This document shows positions 11,950-23,049 of a stretch of 64,000 bases of DNA, one piece after another. How positions within the stretch are numbered: position 1 is the first letter of the stretch; each line of letters starts with the position of its first letter. This DNA comes from Tillandsia leiboldiana. Its lineage: Eukaryota > Streptophyta > Magnoliopsida > Poales > Bromeliaceae. The stretch covers positions 1-64,000 of the forward strand of contig JAQNDB010000309.1 in NCBI GenBank assembly GCA_029204045.2, written 5' to 3'. The notes beneath the pieces were generated by a model. The model was not told the origin of the DNA, searched no databases, and saw nothing but the letters and a program-made list of their open reading frames with translations. The position numbers and the translations under genes were made by a program.

Positions 11950-13293
11950 AATTTTGTTTAGATGAAGCATTCGGAGATTCATATTCAAAGTTCTTATATT
12001 CTGAACAATCTCCTGGTTGGTATAAGGTGGGATAGTTGAAAGATGCTCAAAGAGCCACCCTTAGGTATTTTAGTGCTTATCTCAAATTTGAAAGGGTAAG
12101 AAATCAAATTGATGTCATTTGGAAATCTCTGTAAGTCATCTTTGTACATCCGATACATCTTGATAGACTTTGGATCTCAAGATTATTTTTGATGACTTGT
12201 GTTTGACGTATATAATGTGAAAAACGGTTTATAATGTTTTATCTTTGTTTTTCATGATTTCGGAGTAAATCTTTTTAAATTTTTGTGAAATTAATTGGAT
12301 TGAATGACATCTATGTGATCTCATATTATTCTCAAGCACTTAAATTGTTTTCTTGATGGAATACAAATCGGTAATTCAAATATTTCAAAATCTGGATTTG
12401 TTTCAAGAAATTATTTGATTTTTGCTTTCGAGTACCGGTACGCAATCTATGTTTTTGTTATATACCGGAACTGAGCTTTTATCTCTCTTTCTCTATGAAC
12501 TAATGCTGTTAGTGATTTCCTTTTGTCTGGTATGTTCACTGTTTGACAATTTGTGACAAAAAATGGGAGAAGAGAAATGGGGGAGATGAGATCATCGAGA
12601 TAGGGGGAGACGGAGATGAGATCATCGAGAAAAAGAAAGGAGATGATGAAAAAGGAGCCGAAAAACAAAAGAACCAAAAGGACGAATCAAATGTAGGATT
12701 TTAATTTCTAACGACTAACGTTTGATTTTGTTTGGAGTTTTGTTTTACAGGAATTACAACACTTTAAGACTCCAAGTCCTAAGTCATAGAGTATGTTCTA
12801 GGATTGTTTGGTTCAAATGTAATTTTGTATTTATTGGATCTCTCACGCAAAGAAAATCAATGTTTTGGTGATAACATTGAATTTCGACTTTTTGGTTTAA
12901 GATGAGTGACTTGAGCGCTTTTATGTATTTTTGGGTTTTGTCACGAAATTGCCAAAGGGGGAGATTGTTACGGCATTTTGGTGTTGGCATATTTCGTGAG
13001 TCAAGTCAGTGAGTTGAGTCGGAGTCTTAAAGGGATCAAATTGTCAATCAGCAATCAAAGACTTAGAGAAGATTCAACAAGAGCTCAAGTTGACACTCAG
13101 TGTCTTGAGTCTTGAAGATTGAAGTTGAAGATTTGTGGATCAGTTACATCAATCTCAAGAAGAAAGTATTCAAAAGGATCAGGTATGGTTAATTAAATAA
13201 TTTTGGTGATCCGAATACTTTCTTATAGTGTAGAAACACTTGGATGAATTTTTAATTGCATAAAAATCAAAAACTGGACATGGGACATGTTCA

Positions 13294-13517
13294 GGATCCG
13301 GATCAGACAGTCCAATCCGGATCCCGAAGGGTGCTTGTTCATTGGCAAATCCGATCCGGATCAAAGGTCATTTTGATCCGGATCCCGAACATGGGTTTTT
13401 GCTGGAATACATGAACGATCCAGATCGAGCATTTCAATCCGGATCCTGAACCCTATTTTTCTGGAATAGCCTGACTCGTTACGACGATCCGGATCACAGT
13501 AAATCCGATCCGGATTG
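13294..13517 (+). promoter_or_regulatory. Palindrome cluster in SV1 U3 (ATCCGGAT)
   Basis: About eight copies of the self-complementary octamer ATCCGGAT, several extended to GATCCGGATC, lie within 225 bp upstream of the TATA box. Palindromic motifs in the cis region of Sirevirus LTRs are known from maize. Here they are candidate transcription factor or silencing sites. Confidence 0.7.
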
Positions 13518-13582
13518 CCGTCCTGAAAATTTCCAGATAAGGTAAGTTTTTGATTCTTATCTCTTTCCAAAGGTTTCTAAAC

Positions 13583-13590
13583 TATAAATA
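13583..13590 (+). promoter_or_regulatory. TATA box of SV1 5' LTR
   Basis: TATAAATA followed by G. The same box stands at 27024 in the 3' LTR. Expected transcription start is near 13615, which places the hairpin array about 230-330 nt into the RNA. Confidence 0.75.
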
Positions 13591-13842
13591 GACATTTAGG
13601 GTTTCTCAAAAACGTGGGGAGCACGGCCGATCAATTTATAAAACACTTGAGAGCAACCCTAGAGGCTATGTTTTTATCTTTCTTCTTCATAGCCTCTTTT
13701 AGGTCAATTCGACGGTTCTTTCAAGAACATATCTTTTGTCGAATTGATCTAATCTTTGCTTAGAGATTTTTCCCATGGATCTTCATTGATAATCTAAGCA
13801 AAGGATCACCATCGAAGCCAATTTTCTTACCGGCTGAGTTTG

Positions 13843-13945
13843 CGTCGTGGATTCGACGTGGCATCGTGGATTCGGTGTGCTAAAGGCGTTTCGTGGATTC
13901 GAAACGTGTGCTCGTGGATTCGAGTGGCGTTCGTGGATTCGAACG
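13843..13945 (+). other. TGGATT hairpin array, SV1 5' LTR
   Basis: Five inverted repeats share the loop TGGATT: CGTCG/CGACG at 13843-13858, GCATCG/CGGTGT with two G-T pairs at 13861-13878, CGTTTCG/CGAAACG at 13887-13906, CTCG/CGAG at 13911-13924, and CGTTCG/CGAACG at 13928-13945. The stems differ but remain complementary while the loop is constant. It lies in the predicted RNA leader. Confidence 0.8.
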
Positions 13946-13960
13946 TGTGCAGTGGACGTG

Positions 13961-14174
13961 CAATCGTTGGAGGGCAAGGTCCGAAGAAGTTGAAGGAGGG
14001 GTTAAATCCGTGGAGACGGTAATCACCTTGTTATTCTTCTTTTCTTAGTGGATTGTTATTGCGTGGACATCCAATCGGTGAGCGCAAGGTCCGAAGAAGC
14101 TGAAGGAGGGGTTTGAGTCCGTGGAGTCGGTAATCACCTTGTTATTCTTCTATTCTTAGTGGATTGTTATTGCG
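13961..14174 (+). repeat. 110-bp tandem duplication in SV1 leader
   Basis: Two copies of a unit containing GGTCCGAAGAAG, GGTAATCACCTTGT and TTCTTAGTGGATTG lie with a period of about 110 bp. SV2 carries one diverged copy (17937-17978) and SV3 carries two. The TGGATT hexamer appears again at each unit's TTAG boundary, this time without an obvious stem. Confidence 0.75.
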
Positions 14175-14368
14175 TGTTGGTCCCGTGGTTTTTCTCCTGG
14201 ATTGGAGTTTCCACGTATATCTCGGTGTGCTATTTTTTATTTCCGCATTGGTTTTTATTTTGCACTGAGATTGGTTTTATAAGTATTACACCTATTCACC
14301 CCCCCTCTAGTTGTTTGATAGTATCTATTTAGATCCGTGTGGATCCTTAATATATAAAAACCTACATT

Positions 14369-14380
14369 TGGTATCAGAGA
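14369..14380 (+). other. SV1 primer binding site
   Basis: TGGTATCAGAGA, two bases after the LTR end at 14366. It matches the 3' end of initiator tRNA-Met except for the last base. Confidence 0.9.
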
Positions 14381-14400
14381 GGGTTTTAGGTTTATCTATC

Positions 14401-16362
14401 ATGTCGGGTGAAAGTGGTAATATTTATAGACCTCCTCTTTTTGATGGGACTAATTATGCTTATTGGAAAGTGCGGATAAGGGCTTTTCTCATCGCAGTTG
14501 ATGAGCGGGTATGGCAATCCGTGGAATACGGTTGGGTGCATCCTGTTGAGGAAGTAGGAAATTCTACTACCCCAAAACCTCGCTCTAGATGGTCCAAAGA
14601 GGAACTCGAAATATCTTCTTACAATGGGAAAGGTATGAACGCTCTATTTAACTCTCTTTCCTCGACTGAGTTCACAAGAATTTCCGCGTGTGAAACCGCG
14701 AAGGAAATTTGGGATATTCTCAAAATTACACATGAGGGTACTAATCTTGTAAAAATTCAAAAGTTCCAGATGCTTACAAGTCAATTTGACTCTATTCATA
14801 TGGAAGAGCATGAATTGTTTACAGATTATTACACTAGACTTCAAGATGTAATAAATACATGTGCTAATTTAGGAGAAAAGATCCCGGAGTCGAAAATTGT
14901 AAGAAAGATACTTCGGACTCTTCCGGAACGGTTTAGGGCAAAGGTTACCGCCATTGAAACCGTTAGTCATCCGGATGAGATGAGAGTAGAGGAATTAGTA
15001 GGTGCTTTGCAAACTTATGAAATGACTTTTCCTACTAATCAAGTTTCTTCCAAGTCTTCTTCTAAGCTTACAGGTATTGCATTCAAATCAACAAAGGAAG
15101 AAGATAGCGAATCAAGTTCCGACGATGAAATCTCTTTTGCCGATTTTGAAGAACAATTGGCGCGGATCGTAAAGAAATTTCGTCGGAAATTTTGGAAGAA
15201 TCGAACCGATGGATCTACATCCACGAAACCATCTAAAGGATCATCGGGTTCTAAATCCTCTAATCTCAAAGGCGTTGCAAAACCTTCTAAAGAAAAAGAA
15301 AAAGATGATTTCGAAGGGGAAATCCAATGCTATCGATGCAAAGGCTACGGCCATTTTTCAACGGATTGTCCTTCTCCGAAATCATATAAAAAGAAGGCTT
15401 TGCAAGCGAAAACTTGGGACGATTCTACTTCTAATGAATCGACCTCAAGTAAAGAGGAAAAAGCCGTTGCCTTACATGCCTCTCAAATTCCCTCCTCTAA
15501 TGTTTGCTTATCATCATTAATCACTGACTCTATTCCTTTGATTTTGCATGAAACATCAACATCCGGCGGAGAGTCATCAAGTGAGGGGGAGTCGGACGAA
15601 GAAGAACTCGTTGAGGCATATCAACAACTTCTTGCGGAATCTAAGAAGATGGCCAAGCATATCAAGAAGTTGAGGAAGCAACGACTTGAGAATCAAGACG
15701 AGAATCATGCTTTAAAGATAAAACTTCATGATCTCGAGGAGGAACGAGAACGCTTATTGGATAATAATAAAATCCTCCAAGAAAAGCTAAACCAATCGGA
15801 GACAAACGCTACATCATATATGGACAAGATTGGTTTTCTAGAAAAGCAGTTTTAGGAAATTCATGTCACCAACCAAGCTTTGACCAAGCAAGTTCATCAA
15901 CTCAAATCCGACATACAAAGGCTTTCAACCGGTTTCAAAAACTTTGACGGTATGTCCGGATTAGGTCAAACAAGCAAGGTTGGTTTGGGTTTTAAAAAGG
16001 ATCAAACTGTGCATGCTTCAAGTTCCACATTGAAATTGAAAGGAAGAACTTGTCACTTATGTGGACTTGAAGGACATTTGGTGAAGAATTGCCCGAAAAA
16101 GAGAAAGAAGAGTCCTTCGGCAACTTCATCTACGGAGCGAACTCAACGGAATCAAAAGACACATCAAGTCAATGGAGTTCACTCAAACCACCAAAGGTCC
16201 GAGCCACAACATCAATCATACAAGTGGATCACTGCGAGGCAAAGACCTAAGGTGGATCAACAGTCAAAGCTATCATCTCCAAACCACAATGAATCAAGAC
16301 AACCCAAAATTCGACAATTTTGGATTCGGAAAGGTGATATCTTTCCTTGTCTTAAGTTCTAA
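14401..16362 (+). pseudogene. gag: Sirevirus Gag (SV1), one in-frame stop
   Basis: A structural Gag of about 653 codons. The N-terminal UBN2-type region starts with the PPLFDGTNYAYWK signature, then a basic linker, a first CCHC knuckle near residue 310 (CYRCKGYGHFSTDCP), an acidic Ser-rich stretch, a coiled coil at about 420-500, and a second knuckle near residue 550 (CHLCGLEGHLVKNCP). A single G-to-T change makes codon 485 TAG (15853-15855); SV1a and SV3 have Glu there. The frame is otherwise open to 16362. The start at 14401 is the first ATG after the primer site and corresponds to SV2 and SV3. In a gag-only element, read-through or a 484-aa protein without the second knuckle are the possible products. 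Confidence 0.85.
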
Positions 16363-16767
16363 ATAGCTTATGACTGTATGTAATGCTTTGATTGGTTTTC
16401 CTTTCATATTTTTCTGAATCTCTGCATTACATGTTTTCAATGCTCTTCGTTTTTATGTTTTTTTTTAAACAAAAGAATTTTAACGAACAAGTGCATTGAA
16501 TAAAAAGGGTTTTCACTTTCAATCACTCTAATTTAATTTTATTTGAATTATCAACTTTACTCCATAATCATAATTCTTGAAGATATTTCATTATAGGAGT
16601 TTTTGATAATTATATTCATCAAATTTTAGAAATCATGTGTGATCTTTAGATGATTATTATATCTCGGTTGTGTGAATTCATTGTGATAAACGTGAGACAA
16701 CCGATAGACTAAAATTTGGGATTTAATTCTTTCACGTAAGAGATTGCATTCTTACAAGGGTAAATAA

Positions 16768-16878
16768 ATGAATTGTAAAAGATGTGGAAAGAGTTACATC
16801 CGAAAGGAGTGTGAAAACTACCACCACATGTTGGAAAAAGCTACCACATGTTTTGGATGCTTGAAAAATATTTTATGA
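16768..16878 (+). CDS. Cys-rich micro-ORF, SV1 copy (36 aa)
   Basis: Same frame as at 11839-11949: starts MNCKRCGKSY, with five cysteines in a CX2C-X8-C-X12-C-X2-C spacing and two adjacent His. Intact in all three gag-only copies of this window. It ends 64 bp before the SV2 insertion. Confidence 0.4.
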   Translation: MNCKRCGKSYIRKECENYHHMLEKATTCFGCLKNIL

Positions 16879-16941
16879 AATTTTGTTTAGTTGAAGCATT
16901 CGGAGATTCATATTCAAAGTTCTTATATTCTGAACAATCTC

Positions 16942-18167
16942 TGTTACGGAATTTGAGTTGGCGTAGTTTCGTGAAAGGTTCAAGTCTTGAAGATTGAAGG
17001 TGAAGAAAGTTGGATCATTTAACTCAATCTCAAGAAAGAAGAATTCAAAAGGATCAGGGATGTTTAACTAAAGTTTATTGGTGATCCGAATACTTCTTGT
17101 AGTGTAGAAACACCTGGAAGAATTTTTAATTGCATAAAAATCAAAAACTGGTGTTCGGACATGTTCAGGATCCGGATCAGAGCCAACAGTCCGGATCCCG
17201 AAGGTTGTTGTTTCATACATTACTTCAATCCGGATCGCAGCATCTCACGATCCGGATCCCGAACGTTTGTTTTCTGGAAATCGTCTTTATTGCTACTGCA
17301 ATCCGGATCGCCCAAATCCGATCCGGATCGCCGTCCGTCAAAATTCCAGAAATATTAGGTTTTTGATTCTTATCTCCTTCCAAATGTTTCTAACATATAA
17401 ATAGACCCTATGATTCATTTTTCTAGGGCAAGCCGATAAAAGCGAAATAGCCGTCATATTCCAATATTCTTTTATACGGCCCTAGATCCACATATAGAGA
17501 AGAAAGGAAATCATTAGATAATACTCTATGTTTCTTCATCTATATTGATTAGTTTGATTCTAGGTTTTCATACTCACATCTTGAGTTGAATCAAACTAAT
17601 GAATACTTAGATGGTATTTCCGATCTATCTTTGATCTAAGTATTCGGCGGATCATCACCACCCAAAAACAACGATTTACCCCAAAATCGGCGCGTGGATT
17701 CGCGTGTCCTTGTGGATTCAAGGTTCAACCGCTCTCGTGGATTCGAAGCGAGGCACATTCGTGGATTCGAAGGGTGCTACTGGGTGAAGACAGTGGATTC
17801 GGTCGGACGTCGTGGATTCGACGTTGGACGCCGTGGATTCGGCGTTGGGCGCAGATTGTGGATTCGAGAAGCGTCGTGGAGCGAGCGGAGAAGATCCTCT
17901 AGGAGCGTATGGAAAAGGTTGAGTCGTAAGTGTGTACGGTAAATCACCTTGTACGTGTTTTAATTCTAGTGGATTTCGCCGTGTTATCGGTCCCGTGGTT
18001 TTTTACTCCGGTTTGGAGTTTTTCCACGTAAAAATCTTGCGTGTTATTTTTATTTCCGCATTGGGTTTTTATCGCAACGATTTTTGAGTGTTTATACATT
18101 TACACCTATTCACCCCCCTCTAGGTGTTTCTTCCCCTATTTAGATCTATTATATATATAACCCAACA
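16942..18167 (+). repeat. SV2 5' LTR (1226 bp)
   Basis: TGTTACGGAATTTG to CCCAACA. About six CCGGAT palindromes lie in U3 (17167-17330), TATAAATA at 17396-17403, and the TGGATT hairpin array at 17691-17837. Two stems of the array carry point mutations that the 3' LTR does not have. Confidence 0.95.
17691..17837 (+). other. TGGATT hairpin array, SV2 5' LTR
   Basis: Up to eight TGGATT units. Paired stems include CGCG/CGCG (17691-17704), CCTTG/CAAGG (17708-17723), ACGTCG/CGACGT and ACGCCG/CGGCGT (about 17807-17845). The fourth and fifth units have lost one pair each compared with the 3' LTR (25037-25085). Confidence 0.8.
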
Positions 18168-18169
18168 AG

Positions 18170-18181
18170 TGGTATCGGAGC
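18170..18181 (+). other. SV2 primer binding site
   Basis: TGGTATCGGAGC, two bases after the LTR end. It differs from the usual TGGTATCAGAGC by one base (A to G), which may weaken tRNA-Met priming. Confidence 0.85.
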
Positions 18182-18200
18182 GGGAATAGGGTTGTAAACA

Positions 18201-20222
18201 ATGGTTGAAGGTGGAAACATCAATCGACCCCCTTTCTTTGATGGAACAAATTATGCGTACTGGAAAGTACGGAAGAAAGCCTTTTTAATTTCCATCGACG
18301 AAAGGGTGTGGCAATCAATAGAGTCAGGATGGACTAATCCAACTGAAATTATCTCTGATGTTCGCACCTTAAAACCTAGGTCGAAATGGACCAAGGAAGA
18401 GTTAGATTCATCTTCTTACAATGGCAAGGGAATTAATGCTATTTTTAATGCCTTATCTCAAACTGAATTCTCTCGCGTCTCGGCATGTGAGACTGCGAAA
18501 GAAATCTGGGATGTTCTTCAGGTTACACATGAGGGAACTAACCTCGTGAAGATTCAGAAACTGCAAATGCTTACGAGCAAGTTTGACTCTATCTTGATGG
18601 CAGAAAATGAATCTTTCACGGACTACTATACACGATTGCAAGACATCGTAAACTCATGTGCTAACCTGGGAGAGAAGATTCCAGAATTTAAGGTTGTAAG
18701 AAAGATCTTAAGAACTCTTCCTGAACGATTTCGCCCAAAGGTTACAGCCATTGAAACTATTAAACACCCGGACGAAATACGTGTAGAAGAATTAGTTGGT
18801 TCATTACAAACTTATGAAATGACATTTACTACTAACAATTCTTCTGGAAAAGCATCCTCTTCTAAGTCTTCAGGTTATGCGTTGAAAACAACTAAGGAAG
18901 AAGACGCGGATACATCCTCCTCAGACGATGACGAGAACCTTTCTATGGAGGAATTTGAGAAGCAGCTCGCTCTCTTGACAAGGAAGTTTCGCCGCAACTT
19001 TCGAAGGGGTAATTCAAGTAAATCTCCATCCTTCGGAAAGTCGAACAAAGGCAAGGATACTTCAAGTTACAAGTCAAGAAAGAAAGAGAACTTCTCAAAG
19101 GATAAGAAAAGTTCAGAGGGACAACTACAATGCTTCAAATGTCGAGGCTATGGCCACATTGCAACGGAGTGTCCCAACAAGTATCCGGCAAAGAAGAAGG
19201 CGATGCAAGTCGTCACTTGGGATGACAACTCAACGTCAAATGAGTCGTCTTCAAGTGATGAAGAAAAGAGCACCACGGCATTCCACGCGTCCACATCTTC
19301 ACCCTTCATGTGCTTCATGGCAAGTACGTCCGAGTCATTGTCCAACTCCACTGTTGAAAAGATTACAACGGACAACGAATCGGATGATTCGGAAGGTGAA
19401 GATTTTGCTCTAGCCTACCACAGATCTTTACGGGATTTAAAGAAACCGGCTAAGCAAAACAAGGGGTTGGGAGGGAGATTGCAGGATCTCGAAGAAGAAG
19501 TAAAAAGGGTAACTTCTCTCTCGACCGATCTTGAAGTGGAAAGGGATAATTTGATAAAAGCAAATGTTTCCCTTCAAGAGTCCAATGAGCAACTCGAGAA
19601 GAATTATATAGATATGGTGAACAAAGCGAATTACTTCTTGAAGCTCTACGGCGAGGCCCGACAGGAAAAATTGGAAATGACAGAGACCATTCTCCAACTC
19701 AAGGATGACTTACAGCAATTTTCATCTGGAAGGAGTAAGTTGGATAAACTTCTTGGTCTTGGTCAAACAAACAAGTTTGGCCTCGGGTACACTCAAACTG
19801 GAAACAGTCCAAGTTCGAGTGGGACAGTCTTTGTGCCTCAGTCGGTATCTCCTCCTCCGACACCGGAATTCACGACAACCAACGACAACAAGCCTCCTTC
19901 ACCCTTTTCGGAATCGTCAAGCACAAAGGTATGTTTTCGTTGTAATTTTGCAGGGCACATTGAAAGAAATTGCAAGATTAGACCTCAAAGATCAAATCAA
20001 CCACATCTTGCAACTCCTACCAATAAGTTCACTCCCCGGAATTCAAAGAAGGATTTTTCAAAAGAAAAGAACATTGGTAGTACTTCAAACAAGACGATGA
20101 CAAAAGAAATGGATCAATCATACAAGACGTCTTCATCAAGGAAAATTTCTCAACCATTGCCAACATACTCCAAAACTCAAAAGGTTTGGGTATGCAAAGG
20201 TGAAATCCTTCCTTGTCTTTAA
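18201..20222 (+). CDS. gag: Sirevirus Gag (SV2), intact, 673 aa
   Basis: Structural protein of the cytoplasmic virus-like particle. It opens with PPFFDGTNYAYWKVRKKAF (UBN2-type Gag) after the first ATG beyond the primer site. A first CCHC knuckle lies near residues 311-324 (CFKCRGYGHIATECP), an acidic Ser-rich region follows, then a coiled coil at about 410-520, a second CCHC knuckle near 576 (CFRCNFAGHIERNC), a basic tail, and the end WVCKGEILPCL. No stop or shift interrupts it. In complete Sireviruses the protease follows directly after such a terminus; here that part of pol is deleted. The intact gag contrasts with the broken pol next to it. Confidence 0.93.
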   Translation: MVEGGNINRPPFFDGTNYAYWKVRKKAFLISIDERVWQSIESGWTNPTEIISDVRTLKPRSKWTKEELDSSSYNGKGINAIFNALSQTEFSRVSACETAKEIWDVLQVTHEGTNLVKIQKLQMLTSKFDSILMAENESFTDYYTRLQDIVNSCANLGEKIPEFKVVRKILRTLPERFRPKVTAIETIKHPDEIRVEELVGSLQTYEMTFTTNNSSGKASSSKSSGYALKTTKEEDADTSSSDDDENLSMEEFEKQLALLTRKFRRNFRRGNSSKSPSFGKSNKGKDTSSYKSRKKENFSKDKKSSEGQLQCFKCRGYGHIATECPNKYPAKKKAMQVVTWDDNSTSNESSSSDEEKSTTAFHASTSSPFMCFMASTSESLSNSTVEKITTDNESDDSEGEDFALAYHRSLRDLKKPAKQNKGLGGRLQDLEEEVKRVTSLSTDLEVERDNLIKANVSLQESNEQLEKNYIDMVNKANYFLKLYGEARQEKLEMTETILQLKDDLQQFSSGRSKLDKLLGLGQTNKFGLGYTQTGNSPSSSGTVFVPQSVSPPPTPEFTTTNDNKPPSPFSESSSTKVCFRCNFAGHIERNCKIRPQRSNQPHLATPTNKFTPRNSKKDFSKEKNIGSTSNKTMTKEMDQSYKTSSSRKISQPLPTYSKTQKVWVCKGEILPCL

Positions 20223-22746
20223 TCATTCTACGATTAAATGTTGTGTAGTTTATGTAGACTATTTTTCTTTCTTTTGGCCAACTCGTCAACCATCTTTGGG
20301 AGGTAAATGGTATATTTTCTTGATGATTGATGATTTCTCTCGGTATTCTTGGGTAGCATTTTTAAAAGAGAAAGCTGATACTTTTGATTCTTTTCACGAG
20401 ATTTGCCTTCGTATTATGATTGAAAAGAATGAAAAGATCATTCGTGTTAGAAGTGATAGAGGTGGAGAATTCGTTAACTCTAAATTCATTGACTTTTGCA
20501 CTTCAAACGGTATTAAGCATGAATTCTCTGCACCCTATACACCTCAACAGAATGGTGTTGTCGAGCGCAAAAACAGGGTTGTTCAAGAGATGGCACGTGT
20601 TATGCTTCACAGCCGGAATTTACCGCTACATTTTTGGGCTGAAGCTGTGAACACTGCAATCTATGTAATTAATCGAGTTTATTTGCGCACGGGAACGTTA
20701 AATACACCATATGAACTATGGTGTGGTAGAAAACCCAACATCAAATATTTTCGCATCTTCGGGAGTCGGTGTTACACTTTACGTGACCGTAAAAATCTTG
20801 GAAAGTTTGACTCTCGAAGTGACGAAGGGATATTCTTAGGGTATTCTACAAATAGTAGAGCATATCGAGTTTTTAACTTGGAATCTAAGACGATCGTAGA
20901 ATCTATAAATGTTAAAGTAGATGAAGCTTTTCACTTTGGATCTGGAAAATCTACCCTCGATATCTCTCTAGATGATGATTCACCTGCCATTGCATCTTCT
21001 CATAATAATACTTCCAATATTAATGATGCATCTAATGGTTCTTCAAGTTTATCTGATGTGCAGGAATCATCTCATGTACCTCCGAGTACTCCGTTTCGAC
21101 AAACGCTACGAATCTCCAAGGATCATCCGGAATCGAATATTATTGGGGATCCACAAGAAGGAGTTAGAACTCGGAGGCAGTTGGTTTGTGGATTCGCTTG
21201 CTACGTATCTTTAATCGAACCAAAGAACATAGATGAAGCTCTTCAGGATGACTACTGGATTAAAGCAATGCAGGAAGAGCTCCATCAATTTGAGCGAAAC
21301 AAAGTCTGGGAATTAACGAAGCCTCCAAAGCAACATAATGTGATAGGTACCAAATGGATTTTCAAGAACAAGAAAAATGAGGATGGTACTATCATCAGGA
21401 ACAAGGCACGATTAGTTGCTCAAGGCTACTCTCAAGTAGAAGGTATAGACTTTGATGAAACATTCGCCCCTGTAGCTAGACTCGAGTCCATTCGTATACT
21501 ATTTGCTATTGCTTGTCATTTTAAAATCAAATTATTTCAAATGGACATTAAGAGCGCGTTTCTAAATGGGTTTTTAAATGAGGAAGTTTATGTGGCTCAA
21601 CCGAAAGGTTTTGTAGACCATAAACAACCTAACCATGTTTTTCGTTTGAAAAAGACTCTTTACGATCTGAAACAAGCACCGCGAGCATGGTACGAAAGGT
21701 TGACAAAGCACCTTTTGGAGAAGGGCTATACTCGAGGGTGAGCTGACAGGACTCTCTTTGTGAAGCATTATCAAAGCAATTTCATTGTAGCACAAATCTA
21801 TGTCGATGACATTATATTTGGCGCAACAAGAGATAATGATGCTTCTAAATTCGCGGAGACCATGGAAAGCGAATTTGAGATGTCCATGATGGGCGAATTG
21901 ACTTATTTTCTTGGATTGCAAATTAAACAAAATGATGAAGGTATTCACTTGAGTCAATCCAAGTATGCAATGGAGTTGGTTAAAAAGTTTGACTTAGAAA
22001 ATTTGAAGGATTTTCCGACTCCAATGGGAACTAGCCACAAGGGACTTGGAAGTGAATCACATAGTGAGAACGTAGACGAGAAACTGTATCGAAGTATGAT
22101 TGGAAGTCTACTTTACCTCACGGCTAGTCGCCCGGATATATCCTTTAGTGTTGGGATTTGCGCGAGATATCAATCAGCACCAAAGGAGGTTCACCTGAAA
22201 GCGGTGAAAAGGATCATCCGGTACATCAAAGGATCAATTAATTTCGGAATTTGGTATCCTATGGGAACAAGTTTGGATATTGTTGGATACTCAGATGCCG
22301 ATTGGGCAGGATCAGTGGATGATCGGAAAAGCACGAGTGGTGCATGCTTCTATCTCGGCCATTTCCTTGTTGCATGGCAGAGTAAAAAGCAGAATTGCAT
22401 AGCACTCTCGACTGCCGAAGCGGAATACATTTCAGCGGGTAGTTGTTCAACCCAACTCATTTGGATGAAGAGTGTGTTGAGCGACTTCCGGATTTCAGCA
22501 TCTTCGGTAACAATTCTTTGTGACAACACAAGTGCAATTAACATTTCTAAAAACCCTGTGTTGCACTCTAGAACAAAACATATTGAACTTAGATATCATT
22601 TTCTTAGAGAGCTAGTTGAATCAAATACTCTTCAACTTTCATATATTTCAACTGAAGATCAATTAGCTGACATTTTAACAAAACCTTTGGATCAAAAATG
22701 TTTTATTCATTTGCGAAAAGCAATTGGAATGCTTTCCTTGAAATAA
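20223..22746 (+). pseudogene. pol: Sirevirus pol (SV2): integrase core, RT, RNase H; 5' deletion and one stop
   Basis: The frame begins at the integrase catalytic core (IDDFSRYSW; then SDRGGEF; then YTPQQNGVVERKN), so the protease (DSGCSRHM-type) and integrase HHCC finger are missing, a deletion of roughly 1 kb next to the gag stop. RT follows (KARLVAQGYSQVEGIDFDETFAPVA, QMDIKSAFLNG, QIYVDDIIFG), then RNase H (YSDADWAG, STAEAEYIS, TKHIELRYHFLRE, LADILTKPL). One in-frame TGA at 21739-21741 replaces a Gly codon just upstream of YVDD. The frame is otherwise open to 22746, so the element cannot make a full set of enzymes. Confidence 0.9.
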
Positions 22747-23049
22747 ACTTCTTTTTGAAACCTTTGCTTAGGATAGGTTTTGTTTTTGTTTTGTTTTGTT
22801 CATTATCTATGTTTGTACATAGGACATTAATTGAGCATAGATCATAATTGACTTTAATTGCATCTTTTCGCACATTTAGAAATTTATTATGCTTTTGCCA
22901 TCATAATATTTCACTGTTGCAATGATCATTTATGTTAATTAAATCATCTTCTAAGTGATCAAAGTCAATTTCTCTCTCAATGATCTCTTGGTATAGTCAT
23001 TATCTTATTTGACTGCTTAGTCGAGTATGAAATCGAGATCAATTTTTGG

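Larger units (their letters stand above)
10882..12965 (+). mobile_element. Partial internal region of a Sirevirus (SV1a)
   Basis: From 10882 the sequence matches SV1 from about 15812 onward: the gag C-terminal third, the spacer and the 3' non-coding part, ending in a polypurine tract (AAAGGGGGAGAT, 12954-12965) directly before the LTR at 12966. That LTR therefore served as 3' LTR of this copy and 5' LTR of SV1. The upstream part of SV1a is missing, replaced by the LTR fragment at 10076-10881. Confidence 0.85.
12966..14366 (+). repeat. SV1 5' LTR (1401 bp)
   Basis: Starts TGTTACGGCATTTTGG after a polypurine tract and ends CCTACA before the primer site. U3 holds eight ATCCGGAT-type palindromes (13294-13517). 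TATAAATA is at 13583-13590, and the leader carries the TGGATT hairpin array (13843-13945) followed by a 110-bp duplication. It is shared with SV1a as that copy's 3' LTR. Confidence 0.92.

Noticed and set aside
12447..12677. Hydrophobic 76-codon minus-strand frame (also 25888-26118)
   Set aside because: Antisense to the Sirevirus PPT region; its repeated residues come from repeated purine tracts.
14369..14380. tRNA-like sequence at primer sites
   Set aside because: Only 12 nt complementary to the 3' end of tRNA-Met; no tRNA body is present.
17694..17942. Frame with repeated RGFDV/RGFGV over the Sirevirus hairpin array read as a protein
   Set aside because: It is only the translation of the repeated CGTGGATTCG units within an LTR leader; stems, not codons, are conserved.
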